From NCBI GenBank assembly GCA_028714035.1, contig JAQTNA010000034.1, forward strand, positions 1 through 35,639: a DNA stretch of 35,639 nucleotides. Direction: 5' to 3'. The notes beneath the pieces are model-generated. The model was not told where the DNA came from. It worked only from the letters and a program-made list of their open reading frames with translations, and searched no databases. Below are positions 14,834 through 25,606 of this stretch, piece after piece. This DNA is from Rhodocyclaceae bacterium. GTDB taxonomy: Bacteria > Pseudomonadota > Gammaproteobacteria > Burkholderiales > Rhodocyclaceae. Both the position numbers and the translations under genes were made by a program. How positions within the stretch are numbered: the stretch's first letter is position 1; every line of letters begins with the position of its first letter.

Positions 14834-15367
14834 ATGAAGCAACAAGGCTTTATCCTCATTGCCGCCCTCGTCTTCCTGGTCATCATGACCCTGATCGGCG
14901 TCGCCATGTTCAATGGCTTCACTCAGGACGAGGCAATGTCCGGAAATTACCGGGAAAAAGCCAGGGCACTGGATGCCGCACAGACCGCGCTGGATGCGGC
15001 AGAGTCATGGATGGTGCAACCCGGCAATACCTTCACCGGGAATTGGGTAACCGGGACCAACTGCACCGGCGTCAGCAGCACGCCGGTCGTGTGCAGCAAT
15101 GCAGTGCAAAATCCGGCAACATCGTCGTGGGCGTCCTATGTCACCTTCACCCCGCCGGGCATGACCGTCAACACCACCGGCGGCGCCAACACCTATATAT
15201 CCAACACGAAATACTATATCCAATACCTTGGCGTCACGAGCGCCAATCCACCGGCATCCCTGTACCAGGTCACATCAACCGCGGCGGGAGGCAATGCCAC
15301 GGCAGTGGCGGTGGTACAGGCGGTTTACGAAGTGCAGGCCGGTTCGACAGACATCGGGGGCGGCTGA
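14834..15367 (+). CDS. pilX: Minor type IV pilin PilX
   Basis: A 177-residue PilX-like protein. It starts MKQQG^FILIAALVFLVIMTLIGVAMFNGFTQDEAMSGNYREK in outline; Gly5 is the likely -1 residue, and the +5 position is Ala, which is normal for PilX/GspK relatives that start the tip complex. The DEAMSGN and AQTALDAAESWM stretches are the PilX N-domain signature. The C-terminal part is Gly/Thr/Asn-rich. One base separates it from the pilW stop, and pilY1 follows after 29 bases behind AAAGGAG. PilX and PilY1 usually sit together at the tip. Confidence 0.88.
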   Translation: MKQQGFILIAALVFLVIMTLIGVAMFNGFTQDEAMSGNYREKARALDAAQTALDAAESWMVQPGNTFTGNWVTGTNCTGVSSTPVVCSNAVQNPATSSWASYVTFTPPGMTVNTTGGANTYISNTKYYIQYLGVTSANPPASLYQVTSTAAGGNATAVAVVQAVYEVQAGSTDIGGG

Positions 15368-15396
15368 AGGGCTGAGTCAGAGCAAAAGGAGCGGAA

Positions 15397-18300
15397 ATGC
15401 GAATTTTTCGGTGGAAGCCAACCCAGACCTTGCTTGCGCTGTTCGTTTCTTCGCAGGCCCTGGCCGTGACTGTCTCGGACGATTTCACACAGGCGGTCAA
15501 TAGCAACGACTGGGCAGCACTGTATTACGCCTGCCTGACGGCGGGCACCCCAAGCAACAACACCACGTCCACGAGCAACATACCTGGATGCAACTACTCG
15601 AGCCCGGACGCGGTGGGAAGTGGAGCCCTTCGCCTGACCCCGGCGTCCGGTAGCCAACACGGGGCCATCGTATCCAACTACACCTTCCCCAGCAACCAGG
15701 GCTTGCAGGCCACGTTCACCACCTACAGCTACGGCGGTAGCGGCGACGGGCTTGCCCGAGAAGGGGCGGACGGCATTTCCTTCTTTCTCATGGATGGCAG
15801 CGTGGGCACGTCGGTCGGAGGAACGTCCAACCTCGGTTCCTGGGGCGGAAGCCTTGGCTACAGTTGCTCCAACGTCAACACCCCCTATACGGGACTGACC
15901 GGCGCCTACCTTGGCCTGGGCATAGACGAGTATGGAAACTTCCTCAACGGCGGCAGCGGCCACGACAATACCGCCAGCGGAATCCCCGTGCAGACCTCCA
16001 GTTCCAGCGCCAATGGCTACAACAACTTCGTGAGCGGAAGCTACCAGCAGGCCAACCGGATCGGCCTGCGCGGAGCCGGCAACGTCAGCTGGTATTGGTT
16101 GAACCAGAATTACCCCGCCTACTATCCCTCCAGCCTGAGCGCTTCCCTACAGCAGGCTGCCGTCAAGAACACCTGCACGACCGGAACCCTGTGGAATTAT
16201 GCCGGCGCGACATCCCAGCTCATCAGCGGCAACCCGACCGTGAGCGGTACGACCCTGACCGTGACCGTACCCAGCGTCGGTGGCTACATGAATGGCGACT
16301 CCATTACCATTGGCGGCACCATTACCGGGACGCCGCAAACACAGCTTATCAGCGGTACCCCGACCGTCAGCGGCTCGACCATGACCCTGACGGTGCCCAG
16401 CGTCAGCGGTTACAGCAATGGCCAGAGCGTCACCCTCGGCGGAAGCATCACGGCCAACCCGGGCCTGGCCATCAGTTCCTTCTCCAACTACTCCTCGGGA
16501 ACCGTCAGGGTCAACATCTCGAACACCTCCGCCTTCACCGTCGGCGGTTCCGTCACCATTTCCGGAGCAACGGGAACCAACAGCAGTTACGTCAATGGCA
16601 CCCATACGATTGCTTCCATATCGAACAACAGTTACCTCAAGATTAACGTATCCACGAGTTGGAGTGGTTCCACCTACCCGAGCGTCGGCACCGCGCCGAA
16701 CAACTCTTATGTCAGCACCGGCAATCCTGTTTCCATCGCCGGCGCCTACACAATCGCCAATTTGAATTCCGGCGCCAAGACATTTCAGGTCACCTTGGCG
16801 ACTGCCGCCACCGCCATTACAAACACCTCCGGCAACGTCGGCGTTACACCCATCATTCCCGGCAATTACACGATTTCAAACGTCAACGCCGGAAGCAACA
16901 CTTTCCAGGTGTCGCTTGGTGTCGGCGCATCGGCCATTAGCAACACCTCGGGCTCCATCATCAACAATTCTCTGCCCACCAATAGCGGCAGGCAGCTCGG
17001 CACGACGATCATGGATTACCCGGTCATCCCGGGGGGATACTGGGTGTTGCCCAGCACCAATCTGATCGCCAATGAGGGCGCCTCGACGCGGGCCAGCGCA
17101 ACGCCCATCACCTACAAGCTAACCATCACGCCGGCCGGACTGTTAAGTCTCATGTACAGTTACAACGGCGGCGCCTACCAACAGGTATTGACCAACTGGC
17201 CCATCACATCGGGTAACGGCCCCCTCCCCCCGACGTTCCGCTTCGGATTTGCGGGATCAACCGGCGGATCCTGGAACACTCACGAAATAACCTGCTTCGT
17301 GGCGGAGCCCACCGAATCCAGTAGCAGTGCGGTCGCAAACACCATTCAGGCCGGGCAGGTAAGGACGGGAACCCAGGTATACCTGGCCTCCTACAACCCG
17401 AACAACTGGTCCGGATCTCTCGTATCCGACGCCATAGTGAATACCTCCGGCGTCCTCAGCATCGCCACGGCTGCCGACTGGGATGGAAATTGCGTGCTGA
17501 CCGGTGGCGGCTGCCCGACCATGGGCACCACAGGCGGCGTGCCGACCCATTCCATCACGGTTGAGTCGCCCTCTTCCCGGCAACTCCTGACCTGGAACGG
17601 CTCCATCGGCATTCCCCTGCAATGGGCCCGACTCACGTCTGCACAGCAGTCCGTATTGAACTCGACGGACACCAGCGGCAACCTGCGGCTGAACTGGCTG
17701 CGAGGAGATCGCAGTAACGAACAGACGGCCACGCCTGCCGGGCCGCTCCGGACCAGAGCGGGCGTTCTGGGTGACATTATTGACTCCGCGCCGACCTGGA
17801 TCGGACCGCCCGCCATGGGGTATGCGCCCACTTTTGTTGACTCGCTTTATGGCACGGGATCCGAGACCTCGTACTCTTCGTTCCGCACCAGCCAGGCGAC
17901 ACGCTTGAACGTCGTCTATGTGGGCAGCAATGACGGCATGCTTCACGGCTTCAGGACGGGCGCCAACAACAGCGATGGAACCTACAATGGCACCAACAAT
18001 GATGGATACGAAGTTATCGGATTCATGCCCGCCGGGGTACTCGCCAGCACCAACGTGGTTGGTCTGACCGGCCCCACCTACGCCCATAACTATTTCGTCG
18101 ACGCGCAGCCGGGCTTTGGCGACCTGTTTTATAACAACGCCTGGCACACCTGGCTGGTGGGCGGACTGGGCGCAGGCGGCGCGGAAATCTATGCCCTCGA
18201 CGTAACCGACCCAACCGGGGCCAGCCGGTCCACCCTGGCATTCTCCGAGGGGAACGCGACTAGCCTGGTGATCGGCGACTGGACGCCCTCGACACTGACG

Positions 18301-19512
18301 ACCTGCGTGAACGCCACAAGCAATTGCGGCGACAATCTGGGCAACACCACCGGCACACCGCTGATTCGTCGCCTGCACAACGGCCAGTGGGCCATCATCT
18401 TCGGCAACGGCCTGGGTAGCACGAATGGCCACGCCGGTGTATTCATCGGCCTCGTCAGTCCCTCCAGTGGTGCCGTCAGCTTTCAATGGCTGGACACGGG
18501 CGTCGGATCATCCACCACGCCCAACGGCATTGCCTACATCGCATCCGCCGATCTGGATGGCGATCATGTCACGGACTATCTCTACGGAGGCGACTTGCTG
18601 GGCAACGTGTGGCGCTTTGACCTCACCAGCAGCAACCCCTCAGACTGGGGCGTCTCGAATTTCGGAAAAACCTCCCCTACCCCGCTATTTGTCGCCACCA
18701 ATGCAGGCGGCACGGTTCAGCCGATCACGACCAGGATCGCCGTCACGGCCACGATGACCGGCGGTGCAAAACGGGTGATACTGGGCTTCGGTACCGGGCG
18801 CGCAATCCCGTTCACCGCGACAACGCCTGTGAATTATGCGTCAGGCACGCAAACCGTCTATGGAATTTGGGACTGGGACATGAGCGCCTGGAGCAGCGGC
18901 AGGGCGACATCGAGCGGTGTGGCCATCCCGGGTTCATCGGTTGGCTACGCGATGCTGCCGCAGATTTCGACCGCGCCCTACCGGACCTTCACCCGGTCCA
19001 ACCTGCTGGCCAATTCCGTCGCGGCCCAGTCCGGGAGTAGCCGCACCGCAGCCATGAGCAACGTGTGCTGGCAAGGCACGACCACCTGCACCTCAAACAA
19101 TAGCCAATATGGCTGGATGTTCGATCTACCCGGTACACGGGAGCAAATAATCTACAGCCCCATCTTCTCCGGGGGAGAATTGTTTGCGAACACCATCATT
19201 CCACCTCAAAATACGCTCGGCCAATGCAGTCCGCTGCTGCCCACCGGCTGGACGATGGCCTTCAACATGGCGTCGGGGGGCGGAACTCCGCAGAATGTAT
19301 TCCCGGATTCGAGAGGAAGTCTCGTCGTCGCCAGCGGGCAATCCTCCATCGTCGGCCAGATGCAGAACGCGGTCGGAACACCGTATGTCGTCTCGGTCGG
19401 CAGCCAGCAATATGTGGTCGACCAGACCATCGGGGGAAATCCGACCATCATCAGGATCAACCCACAGGGCGGGGTCACGATAAAGCGAATCTCATGGGAG
19501 CAATTGCGTTGA
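15397..19512 (+). CDS. pilY1: PilY1-type pilus tip adhesin with interrupted lectin-like domain
   Basis: A 1371-residue exported protein (signal peptide ending SQALA). Residues 27-270 look like the first part of an L-type-lectin-like sandwich (DGISFFLMDG, GAYLGLGIDEYGNF). About 256 residues of repeats follow (272-528). The fold then resumes (IMDYPVIPGGYWVLPS, FRFGFAGSTGGSWNTHEI). The C-terminal half (about 780-1330) is the PilC beta-propeller: LGDIIDSAPTW, VVYVGSNDGMLHGF, and a calcium loop DLDGDHVTD with Asp1052, 1054, 1056 and 1060. PilY1 caps the pilus and controls extension, retraction and adhesion. No von Willebrand A domain is seen; the lectin-like part takes its place. AAAGGAG supports ATG 15397. 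The end overlaps the next pilin gene. Confidence 0.92.
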   Translation: MRIFRWKPTQTLLALFVSSQALAVTVSDDFTQAVNSNDWAALYYACLTAGTPSNNTTSTSNIPGCNYSSPDAVGSGALRLTPASGSQHGAIVSNYTFPSNQGLQATFTTYSYGGSGDGLAREGADGISFFLMDGSVGTSVGGTSNLGSWGGSLGYSCSNVNTPYTGLTGAYLGLGIDEYGNFLNGGSGHDNTASGIPVQTSSSSANGYNNFVSGSYQQANRIGLRGAGNVSWYWLNQNYPAYYPSSLSASLQQAAVKNTCTTGTLWNYAGATSQLISGNPTVSGTTLTVTVPSVGGYMNGDSITIGGTITGTPQTQLISGTPTVSGSTMTLTVPSVSGYSNGQSVTLGGSITANPGLAISSFSNYSSGTVRVNISNTSAFTVGGSVTISGATGTNSSYVNGTHTIASISNNSYLKINVSTSWSGSTYPSVGTAPNNSYVSTGNPVSIAGAYTIANLNSGAKTFQVTLATAATAITNTSGNVGVTPIIPGNYTISNVNAGSNTFQVSLGVGASAISNTSGSIINNSLPTNSGRQLGTTIMDYPVIPGGYWVLPSTNLIANEGASTRASATPITYKLTITPAGLLSLMYSYNGGAYQQVLTNWPITSGNGPLPPTFRFGFAGSTGGSWNTHEITCFVAEPTESSSSAVANTIQAGQVRTGTQVYLASYNPNNWSGSLVSDAIVNTSGVLSIATAADWDGNCVLTGGGCPTMGTTGGVPTHSITVESPSSRQLLTWNGSIGIPLQWARLTSAQQSVLNSTDTSGNLRLNWLRGDRSNEQTATPAGPLRTRAGVLGDIIDSAPTWIGPPAMGYAPTFVDSLYGTGSETSYSSFRTSQATRLNVVYVGSNDGMLHGFRTGANNSDGTYNGTNNDGYEVIGFMPAGVLASTNVVGLTGPTYAHNYFVDAQPGFGDLFYNNAWHTWLVGGLGAGGAEIYALDVTDPTGASRSTLAFSEGNATSLVIGDWTPSTLTTCVNATSNCGDNLGNTTGTPLIRRLHNGQWAIIFGNGLGSTNGHAGVFIGLVSPSSGAVSFQWLDTGVGSSTTPNGIAYIASADLDGDHVTDYLYGGDLLGNVWRFDLTSSNPSDWGVSNFGKTSPTPLFVATNAGGTVQPITTRIAVTATMTGGAKRVILGFGTGRAIPFTATTPVNYASGTQTVYGIWDWDMSAWSSGRATSSGVAIPGSSVGYAMLPQISTAPYRTFTRSNLLANSVAAQSGSSRTAAMSNVCWQGTTTCTSNNSQYGWMFDLPGTREQIIYSPIFSGGELFANTIIPPQNTLGQCSPLLPTGWTMAFNMASGGGTPQNVFPDSRGSLVVASGQSSIVGQMQNAVGTPYVVSVGSQQYVVDQTIGGNPTIIRINPQGGVTIKRISWEQLR
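16216..16467 (+). repeat. Tandem 126-base repeat inside pilY1 (two units)
   Basis: Two in-frame units of exactly 126 bases, 16216-16341 and 16342-16467, encode 42-residue repeats starting QLISGNPTVSG and QLISGTPTVSG. Codon-level similarity is high, pointing to recent duplication. A second, looser repeat family follows (YTIANLNSGAKTFQV, YTISNVNAGSNTFQV). Confidence 0.8.
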
Positions 19513-19925
19513 CGTCGTCCAATGGCTTTTCTCTGATTGAGCTCCTGATCGCCGTGGTGATCGTGGCGATCCTGACTGCCATTGCCCTTCCGAGCTATCA
19601 GAATTACATCCTTCAGTCTCATCGGACGGAGGCCATCAATGCCGTATTGGACCTCGCAAGCCGTGAGGCACGTTACTACACGACGAACAACAGTTACTCG
19701 GCCAGCATGCTCACGCTCGGCTATTCCTCCGATCCGACACCGTTGCCGAACGCCACTGACCACTATTACGACCTGAGCATCAGTTCGGCGAACGGCAGCA
19801 GTTTTTCCGTCCAGGCCGTGCCGGTGGGCAATCAGGTAAGCGATTCCTGTGGCACCTACACCTACAGTGACCTGGGCATCAGGGGAGTCAGTTCCGGGTC
19901 ATTGACCAGTTGTTGGAAGCAGTAA
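19494..19925 (+). CDS. pilE: Type IV minor pilin, PilE-like 1
   Basis: A 143-residue prepilin: leader MGAIALTSSNG then FSLIELLIAVVIVAILTAIALPSYQNY, with Gly11 at -1 and Glu16 at +5. The SHRTEAINAVLDLASREARYY stretch is the PilE helix following the transmembrane part, and the two C-terminal cysteines form the usual D-region loop. I chose ATG 19494, which overlaps the last 19 bases of pilY1; a TTG at 19506 would give a shorter leader. PilE-type minor pilins close this operon in betaproteobacteria and help PilY1 to be displayed. Confidence 0.88.
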   Translation: MGAIALTSSNGFSLIELLIAVVIVAILTAIALPSYQNYILQSHRTEAINAVLDLASREARYYTTNNSYSASMLTLGYSSDPTPLPNATDHYYDLSISSANGSSFSVQAVPVGNQVSDSCGTYTYSDLGIRGVSSGSLTSCWKQ

Positions 19926-19937
19926 ACCCTGGCCCGA

Positions 19938-20396
19938 ATGAAATCATCGCCGGTTGCGGGCTTCAGCCTGATGGAGATGATCGTGGCCCTGCTCATCATG
20001 AGCATCCTCACTGCGATCGCCCTGCCCACTTACACCAGCTATCTCACCCGCTCGCGGCGCGTGGACGCCACCATTGGCCTGAACCTGGCGGCCCGGATGC
20101 TGGAGCGCTACAACGTGGAACACGATAGCTACACGGGGGCCGTCCTGGGCAATGGCGTGAGCGACGCCGGCGTTTATCCGGCCGCCACGCCCAGCGGCTT
20201 CTACATCCTGACGCTCAAGGTGGACCGCTCCAGCGTCCTGCCGGCGGGCAGTTCCTACCTGCTCCAGGCCACGCCCACGGGGAGTCAGAGTAGCGACACG
20301 GAATGCGGCATCTTTACCCTGGACGAGACCGGCTTCAAGACCGCGGCGGGTGCCAGCGATCCGGACACCCTCGCCAGGTGCTGGCTCGCGAGCTGA
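19938..20396 (+). CDS. Type IV minor pilin, PilE-like 2
   Basis: A 152-residue prepilin twelve bases after the previous stop: MKSSPVAG^FSLMEMIVALLIMSILTAIALPTY, with Gly8 at -1 and Glu13 at +5. It has the PilE-type N-terminal helix and a Cys pair near the end (ECGIF, RCWLAS). It resembles the preceding protein only in the N-terminal half, so the two are paralogues with different head domains. It is the last gene of the operon and converges with the kinase gene; only 24 bases separate the stops and no hairpin terminator is seen there. Confidence 0.88.
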   Translation: MKSSPVAGFSLMEMIVALLIMSILTAIALPTYTSYLTRSRRVDATIGLNLAARMLERYNVEHDSYTGAVLGNGVSDAGVYPAATPSGFYILTLKVDRSSVLPAGSSYLLQATPTGSQSSDTECGIFTLDETGFKTAAGASDPDTLARCWLAS

Positions 20397-20420
20397 ACCA
20401 GAGCCGGCGTCTTTCGGCAA

Positions 20421-22223
20421 CTACCTCGCCCCGGCCTGCCCTCTCTTCAATCTCGCCGTGAACCAGAAAGTGCTGCCCAGCCCCGGCGTACTTTCGGCAC
20501 CGGCCGCCCCGCCCATCAGTTCGGCCAGGCGCCGCGTGATGGCCAGACCGAGCCCCGTGCCACCGTACCGGCGGGTGGTGGAGTTGTCTGCCTGCTCGAA
20601 AGCACTGAAAAGCCGGGACAGTGCGTCGGCCGCAATGCCGACCCCCGTATCCTGCGCCTCGAAGCGTAGCAGCACCGAGTCCTCGGTCACCTTCTGCACG
20701 AGGGTACGCAGTGTCACGCAGCCCTCTTCGGTGAACTTGATGGCATTTGTGGCGTAGTTGAGCAAGGCCTGTTGCAGACGCATGGGGTCACCCAGCAGAT
20801 CGGGGGGCAAGGCTTCGCTCTCGACCACCACTCGGATACCCTTGTTCCGTGCCCCCTCGGACACGATGGAGCGGACATTGTCCAGCAAGCCGTGGATGCT
20901 GATGCCGGTCTCCTCCAGGACGAACTTACCGGCCTCGATCTTGGAGATATCGAGGACATCGTTGATGATCCCGAGCAGGTGTTTGGCCGCGGTGTCTATT
21001 CGATCCAGCCGTTCCGCCTGCCTGGGCGCCACCCCATCCCGCCTCAGGAGATGCGCCATGCCGAGGATGCCGTTCATCGGCGTACGGATCTCATGGCTCA
21101 TGTTGGCGAGGAAGGCGCTCTTGGCGGTATTGGCCGCCTCGGCGGCTTCCTTGGCCTGCGTCAGTTCCTGGGTGCGGATATCCACCATCTCCTGCAAATG
21201 ATGCCGGTGCCGATCCAGTTCGTCCGCATTCCGCTTGCGCTCGCTGACGTCCTGGACGATGGCGATTCCCCCCACGACCCGCCCGCCGGCATCCCGCGCC
21301 GGGGCGCAGACCATGTCTATCCATCCAGAATAATCGCTGAGCGACGCCCGGTACTGTCCCTCGTAATGCCCCGTCTCACCCTCCAGAACCCTTGTCACGC
21401 AGGGCATCACGGCCAGATCCCGAAGCTGCGTCATGTCCAGACCGATGAGGCGGTCCATGGTGTTCTGCAGTATCTCGGCGAAGCGGTCGTTGCAATGGGT
21501 AATGACCAGGTGGGTGTCATAGCGAAAGATGCCCACCGGGGAATGCCTGAGCAACAGGCGATATTGCTCCTCGCTTTTCCGCACGGATTCCTCTCGGGCG
21601 GCGGCATCCAGGCGCAATCTGATGTTCTCCCGGATGTTCAGCCTGATACGCCTGGAATTCGCGCCCATGAAGAGCAGATACAGGACCAGCGCCATGCCGA
21701 TTTCCACCGACAAGTTATCTCCGGCGATATACAGCCGCACGGTGATCGGCACCAGGGCCAACATGAGAAAAGCCGTGGAGCAGAACTGGTCCGCGGAGAG
21801 CGAAATCATGGCACCGGAGGCCAGCCCGACCAGGATGACGACCAGGACCATCTGGTATTGGGGATAGTCGGACGGGAAGAGCAGGAAGCCTGCCGATCCC
21901 CAGGCGATACCCGAGCAAAGGATCAGAAACCGGAATCCCGTGAGCCAGACCCGTAGGGTGGCGGTCTCATCGGCCGATGAACGCGTGTAGGCTATCCCGA
22001 GTACGGCCCGTGACAGCGACGCCAGCACAATGAGGGAATACCAGCCGAAGAGCAGGGAGTGGGCGATCACGCTACGCTGCGCGTAGGCCAGGATGGCCGC
22101 CAGCAGCATGCTGGAAACGAGGGATACAGTGCTGGCGGCAAACAGCTGCCGAACCAGCGCCAATCGGATGGCCGTGTCTTTCTCGGCCACCTCCATGCCA
22201 GCCTTCTCCAAGACCTCCGTCAT
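20421..22223 (-). CDS. Membrane sensor histidine kinase, PAS-HisKA-HATPase, no receiver
   Basis: A 600-residue kinase. Residues 20-190 hold about six hydrophobic helices and look like an integral membrane sensor. A PAS domain follows (about 215-330; [15 protein letters not shown]), then a helical linker and the HisKA box [19 protein letters not shown] with His377. The ATPase follows (about 480-595) with [20 protein letters not shown] and [13 protein letters not shown]. It ends straight after the ATPase, with no receiver or HPt, although this HisKA subtype usually sits in hybrid kinases. Its ATG overlaps the stop of the larger hybrid kinase upstream (ATGA), so both are made from one message. 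The partner receiver may be on that neighbour. Confidence 0.88.
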   Translation of the reverse strand: MTEVLEKAGMEVAEKDTAIRLALVRQLFAASTVSLVSSMLLAAILAYAQRSVIAHSLLFGWYSLIVLASLSRAVLGIAYTRSSADETATLRVWLTGFRFLILCSGIAWGSAGFLLFPSDYPQYQMVLVVILVGLASGAMISLSADQFCSTAFLMLALVPITVRLYIAGDNLSVEIGMALVLYLLFMGANSRRIRLNIRENIRLRLDAAAREESVRKSEEQYRLLLRHSPVGIFRYDTHLVITHCNDRFAEILQNTMDRLIGLDMTQLRDLAVMPCVTRVLEGETGHYEGQYRASLSDYSGWIDMVCAPARDAGGRVVGGIAIVQDVSERKRNADELDRHRHHLQEMVDIRTQELTQAKEAAEAANTAKSAFLANMSHEIRTPMNGILGMAHLLRRDGVAPRQAERLDRIDTAAKHLLGIINDVLDISKIEAGKFVLEETGISIHGLLDNVRSIVSEGARNKGIRVVVESEALPPDLLGDPMRLQQALLNYATNAIKFTEEGCVTLRTLVQKVTEDSVLLRFEAQDTGVGIAADALSRLFSAFEQADNSTTRRYGGTGLGLAITRRLAELMGGAAGAESTPGLGSTFWFTARLKRGQAGAR

Positions 22224-25200
22224 GTCGAACGCCCCCCATCCGCATCACCCGGACACTGGCGCAGGCTTTCCAGGGCGGCAGTGGCCAGGGGGAAATCGTA
22301 GCCTTCTATGGCCTGAACAACCGCTTCCCAGGCCTCTGCCTGACGCGCGCCTGCGAAGTGGGGCGACAGTTTCTGGGCCAACTCGGCGGCTTCGGTGTCG
22401 CGCTGCCCGAGCATGTCCGCCAGACGGGCAAGCATGGGCAGGGCCTCCGGCTTTTCGGTGCCGATGGGCGCAGGCGCCCCGGCCACCAGCAGGGAATCGA
22501 GGTTCTCCAGCCCGCCCATGACGCGCTCCAGTTGTGCCAGCACTTCCGGCAGCAAGGCGGCGCATTGTTCACGGTCATGACCGTCGGCGGCAAGCTCCAG
22601 CAAATTCGCGGCATCTCCCAGATCGCTGGCTCCCAGGGTGTGCGCAACACCCTTCAGGGAATGAGCATGCCGCCCCGCCGCCTTCCAGTCGCCGACAGCC
22701 AGGGCATCTCGGAACTCGGACTCGAAGTGCCGCCCGTGCTTGTCCCGGAAGCGCTTGAATACGCGCAACAACAGGGGGTGACGTCCCCCCACGTGGGCGA
22801 GTCCCAGTTCCAGATTGATTCCGGGGAACAGGGGAAGCGCCGTATCCCCGGCTGCCTCGGAGGCCGGCGGAGCAATCGTCGGCGCCAGCACGGCGTGGGG
22901 CAGGCACTGGCGCATGCGCTCGTACAGGGCCTCCATGCGTATCGGCTTGGCGACGTGCGCATTCATGCCGGCGGCAAAACATCGTTCCTGGTCCTCGGCC
23001 ATGGCGTTGGCGGTCAATGCGATGACCGGCAGGCCGCGCCAGGCCGGGTTTTCGCGCAGGGTGCGCGTGGCCGTGTAGCCATCCATGACCGGCATCTGGC
23101 AGTCCATCAGGATGAGGTCGGGGGTCTGGCGGGCAACCTCCGCCAGCGCCTCGGAACCATTTATCGCCAGGCGCGCGGTCAGCCCCACCCCGGCCAACAG
23201 TTCGAGCATGACTTCCTGATTGATCTCCATGTCTTCCACGAGCAGGATGTCCATGTCCCGGAACTGGGACCACTGAAGGTTGTCCGCCTTGCGCCGGCCC
23301 AGGCGGGGCGGCTCGGACCCGAAGACGCCCAGGCAACGCGCCAGTTCGACATAGACATGGCGAGCGCTCACGGGTTTGGCCAGCAGTCCGTCAATCTCCT
23401 GGCCGATCTCCCGCAGTTCGTCGTGGTGACTGTACGCGGTAACCAGGATCATGGGCGGAATCCGGGCACCACGCGCCTCGAAGACCGCACGCAGGCTCCG
23501 GATCGCCTCGATGCCGTTTTGGCCGGGCATCCGCCAATCCACGAGACAGGCCAGGTAATCTGGCGCGAGGGGCTCGGCGACCAGGGCCGTCGCCTCGTCG
23601 GCGCTCGCCGCCGTGCGCACCGGAAGCCCCAGTTGCCCAACCATCTGCTGCAGGGTGCGCCGGGCGACCGGATTGTCGTCCACCACCAGCACCGGCCGAT
23701 GGGCGTGTTCCGCCAGTTTCCTCGCCAATTCCGCGATGCCCTGCCGGCGGCCGGCACCCTCCATCTGGAAGCGGGCGGTGAAATGAAAGGTGCTGCCCAC
23801 GTCCGGCTCACTCTCGACCCAGATGCGCCCCCCCATCATCTGCACGATATGCTGGCAGATGGCCAGGCCCAGCCCGGTACCGCCAAAGCGCCGCGTGGTC
23901 GAGGCATCCGCCTGAGTGAATGGAACGAAGAGTCGCGCGACGTGTTCGGGCGTGATGCCTATGCCTTGATCGCTGACGGAAAAATGCAGCTCGGCGAAGG
24001 ACTCGTCCCGGCTCACCGTCTCGACGCTGATGACCACGTCGCCGCCGGCCGAGAACTTCAGCGCATTGGTCACCAGGTTGGTCAGCACCTGCCCCAGGCG
24101 CAAGGCGTCGCCCACCAGTATGGGCAGCGTACGGGCATCGAAGTCGTAGCTCAGTTCTATGCCCTGGTTTTCCGCCCGCAAGGCCGTGATACTGGAAAGC
24201 TGATCAAAAACCGTTTCCAGCTCGAACGGGATGTTCTCCATCTTCAACTTGCCCGCCTCGATCTTGGAAAAATCCAGGATGTCGTTGATGATGTGCAGCA
24301 GGGCATCGGAGGCGCTCTTGACCTTGCCCAGGTAGTTGCGCTGTCGGTCCGAGAGCGCGGTGGCGAGACACAGGTCGGCCATGCCGATGATGGCGTTCAT
24401 GGGCGTACGGATTTCGTGGCTCATGTGGGCCAGGAACTCGCTCTTTGCCCGACTGGCCGCTTCCGCCAGTTCCTTGGCCTTCTCCAGTTCGCCGGCCCGC
24501 TGCTCCAGGGCACGGTTGAGCGTGGTGATCTCGTCCGACCGGGACGCCAGCTCGGTATTGGCCCGTTCCAGTTCCAGCGTGCGATCGCGCACCTGATCCT
24601 CGAGGGAATCATTCAGGGCTTTCAGTTTCTCTTCGGAGAGTTCCAGCCGCTCCAGACTCGACTGCAATTCCGTTACGTCCAGCAGCATGGTGAAGACACG
24701 GGCCGTGCCGTCGGGCTGATGCAGGGTACGGAAGGAGGAACGGGCAATCAGGATACTGCCATCCCGACGCCTGACCTTCCACAGGTCCGAGGCACCGGAG
24801 TCCTGGGTCAGCGCCATCTGCAGGAGGGTGTCCTCCCGGGAGCGCTGATCCTCCGGCAGGATGAGGCCGAAGGTTTGCCCCAGCAGTTCGTCCCGGCCAT
24901 AGCCGAACATGTGGCAATAGGCCGGGTTCACATCCAGGTAGCGCCCCTTCTCATCGGAAACCGAAATGCCCGCGGGAGATATGTCGGACAGGGCCAGCAG
25001 CTCCCGGGCCTGATTCGCCTTGGCATGTTCCAGGGCATAGGCCTCACGCAAAGTCTGGTTGAATCTGGCGGCGCTTTTCAGGACCGCCAGCAGGAAGACG
25101 ACCGACATGAGCGCCGCCGCCAGGTGCAGTGGGGCGCGGCCGAAAATCGCCACCATCACGGCGGAAACGATGGGAGTGGCATAGAAGCGGAACGCCAGGT

Positions 25201-25606
25201 TGTCCGCCGCGAGAATGGGCACCGCGCCCGCCACCATGCCGGACATGACGAAGGCGTTGAAGAATTGCAGACTCTCCGAACCCTGGGAGATGAAATAGAG
25301 ACCACCGCCACCCCAGATCAGGCCGGTCAACCCAGCCCCGATGCGGGAACGCCGCAGCCAGACCAGGGGTTCGACTTCCACGGTGGGGGTGCGAGCATAG
25401 GCGTGGTGCTGAAGGATGCGGAATAGCGCGACCGAGCACGCCATCAACCACCAGACGCCAACCGCCCGCGGCCCCAGTTCCATCTGGTTGATGAAGGCCA
25501 GGAAGGAGGCGTTCGCCACGCTGATGACCTGCCCAGACCGCATGTTGCGGTATAGCAATTCAACCTGGCGCTTCAGAATATAGCGGTCGTTATCGGCCGA
25601 ATTCAT
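22220..25606 (-). CDS. Hybrid sensor kinase with two receivers and an HPt domain
   Basis: A 1128-residue phosphorelay protein. Hydrophobic helices lie at about 45-180, then a PAS domain (205-315) and a coiled coil (320-390). The HisKA has His397 ([19 protein letters not shown]) and the ATPase covers about 500-615 ([26 protein letters not shown]). Receiver 1 follows (638-760, Asp690 in LVDWRMPG), then receiver 2 (786-900, Asp835 in LILMDCQMP), and an HPt near 940-1040 with His982 (HAHSLKGVA). All four phosphotransfer residues are present, as in BarA/GacS-like relays. Its output must be another protein, since there is no DNA-binding domain. It is the first gene of a pair with the receiver-less kinase. 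The stimulus is unknown. Confidence 0.9.
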   Translation of the reverse strand: MNSADNDRYILKRQVELLYRNMRSGQVISVANASFLAFINQMELGPRAVGVWWLMACSVALFRILQHHAYARTPTVEVEPLVWLRRSRIGAGLTGLIWGGGGLYFISQGSESLQFFNAFVMSGMVAGAVPILAADNLAFRFYATPIVSAVMVAIFGRAPLHLAAALMSVVFLLAVLKSAARFNQTLREAYALEHAKANQARELLALSDISPAGISVSDEKGRYLDVNPAYCHMFGYGRDELLGQTFGLILPEDQRSREDTLLQMALTQDSGASDLWKVRRRDGSILIARSSFRTLHQPDGTARVFTMLLDVTELQSSLERLELSEEKLKALNDSLEDQVRDRTLELERANTELASRSDEITTLNRALEQRAGELEKAKELAEAASRAKSEFLAHMSHEIRTPMNAIIGMADLCLATALSDRQRNYLGKVKSASDALLHIINDILDFSKIEAGKLKMENIPFELETVFDQLSSITALRAENQGIELSYDFDARTLPILVGDALRLGQVLTNLVTNALKFSAGGDVVISVETVSRDESFAELHFSVSDQGIGITPEHVARLFVPFTQADASTTRRFGGTGLGLAICQHIVQMMGGRIWVESEPDVGSTFHFTARFQMEGAGRRQGIAELARKLAEHAHRPVLVVDDNPVARRTLQQMVGQLGLPVRTAASADEATALVAEPLAPDYLACLVDWRMPGQNGIEAIRSLRAVFEARGARIPPMILVTAYSHHDELREIGQEIDGLLAKPVSARHVYVELARCLGVFGSEPPRLGRRKADNLQWSQFRDMDILLVEDMEINQEVMLELLAGVGLTARLAINGSEALAEVARQTPDLILMDCQMPVMDGYTATRTLRENPAWRGLPVIALTANAMAEDQERCFAAGMNAHVAKPIRMEALYERMRQCLPHAVLAPTIAPPASEAAGDTALPLFPGINLELGLAHVGGRHPLLLRVFKRFRDKHGRHFESEFRDALAVGDWKAAGRHAHSLKGVAHTLGASDLGDAANLLELAADGHDREQCAALLPEVLAQLERVMGGLENLDSLLVAGAPAPIGTEKPEALPMLARLADMLGQRDTEAAELAQKLSPHFAGARQAEAWEAVVQAIEGYDFPLATAALESLRQCPGDADGGRST

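Noticed and set aside
16216-16467. CRISPR-like array
   Set aside because: Only two direct units, in frame within pilY1, with no spacers.
22358-25426. A 1022-residue open frame on the plus strand opposite the hybrid kinase
   Set aside because: It is antisense to a gene with clear domains, and its translation is rich in Gly, Arg, His and Gln, as expected of a GC-rich shadow frame.
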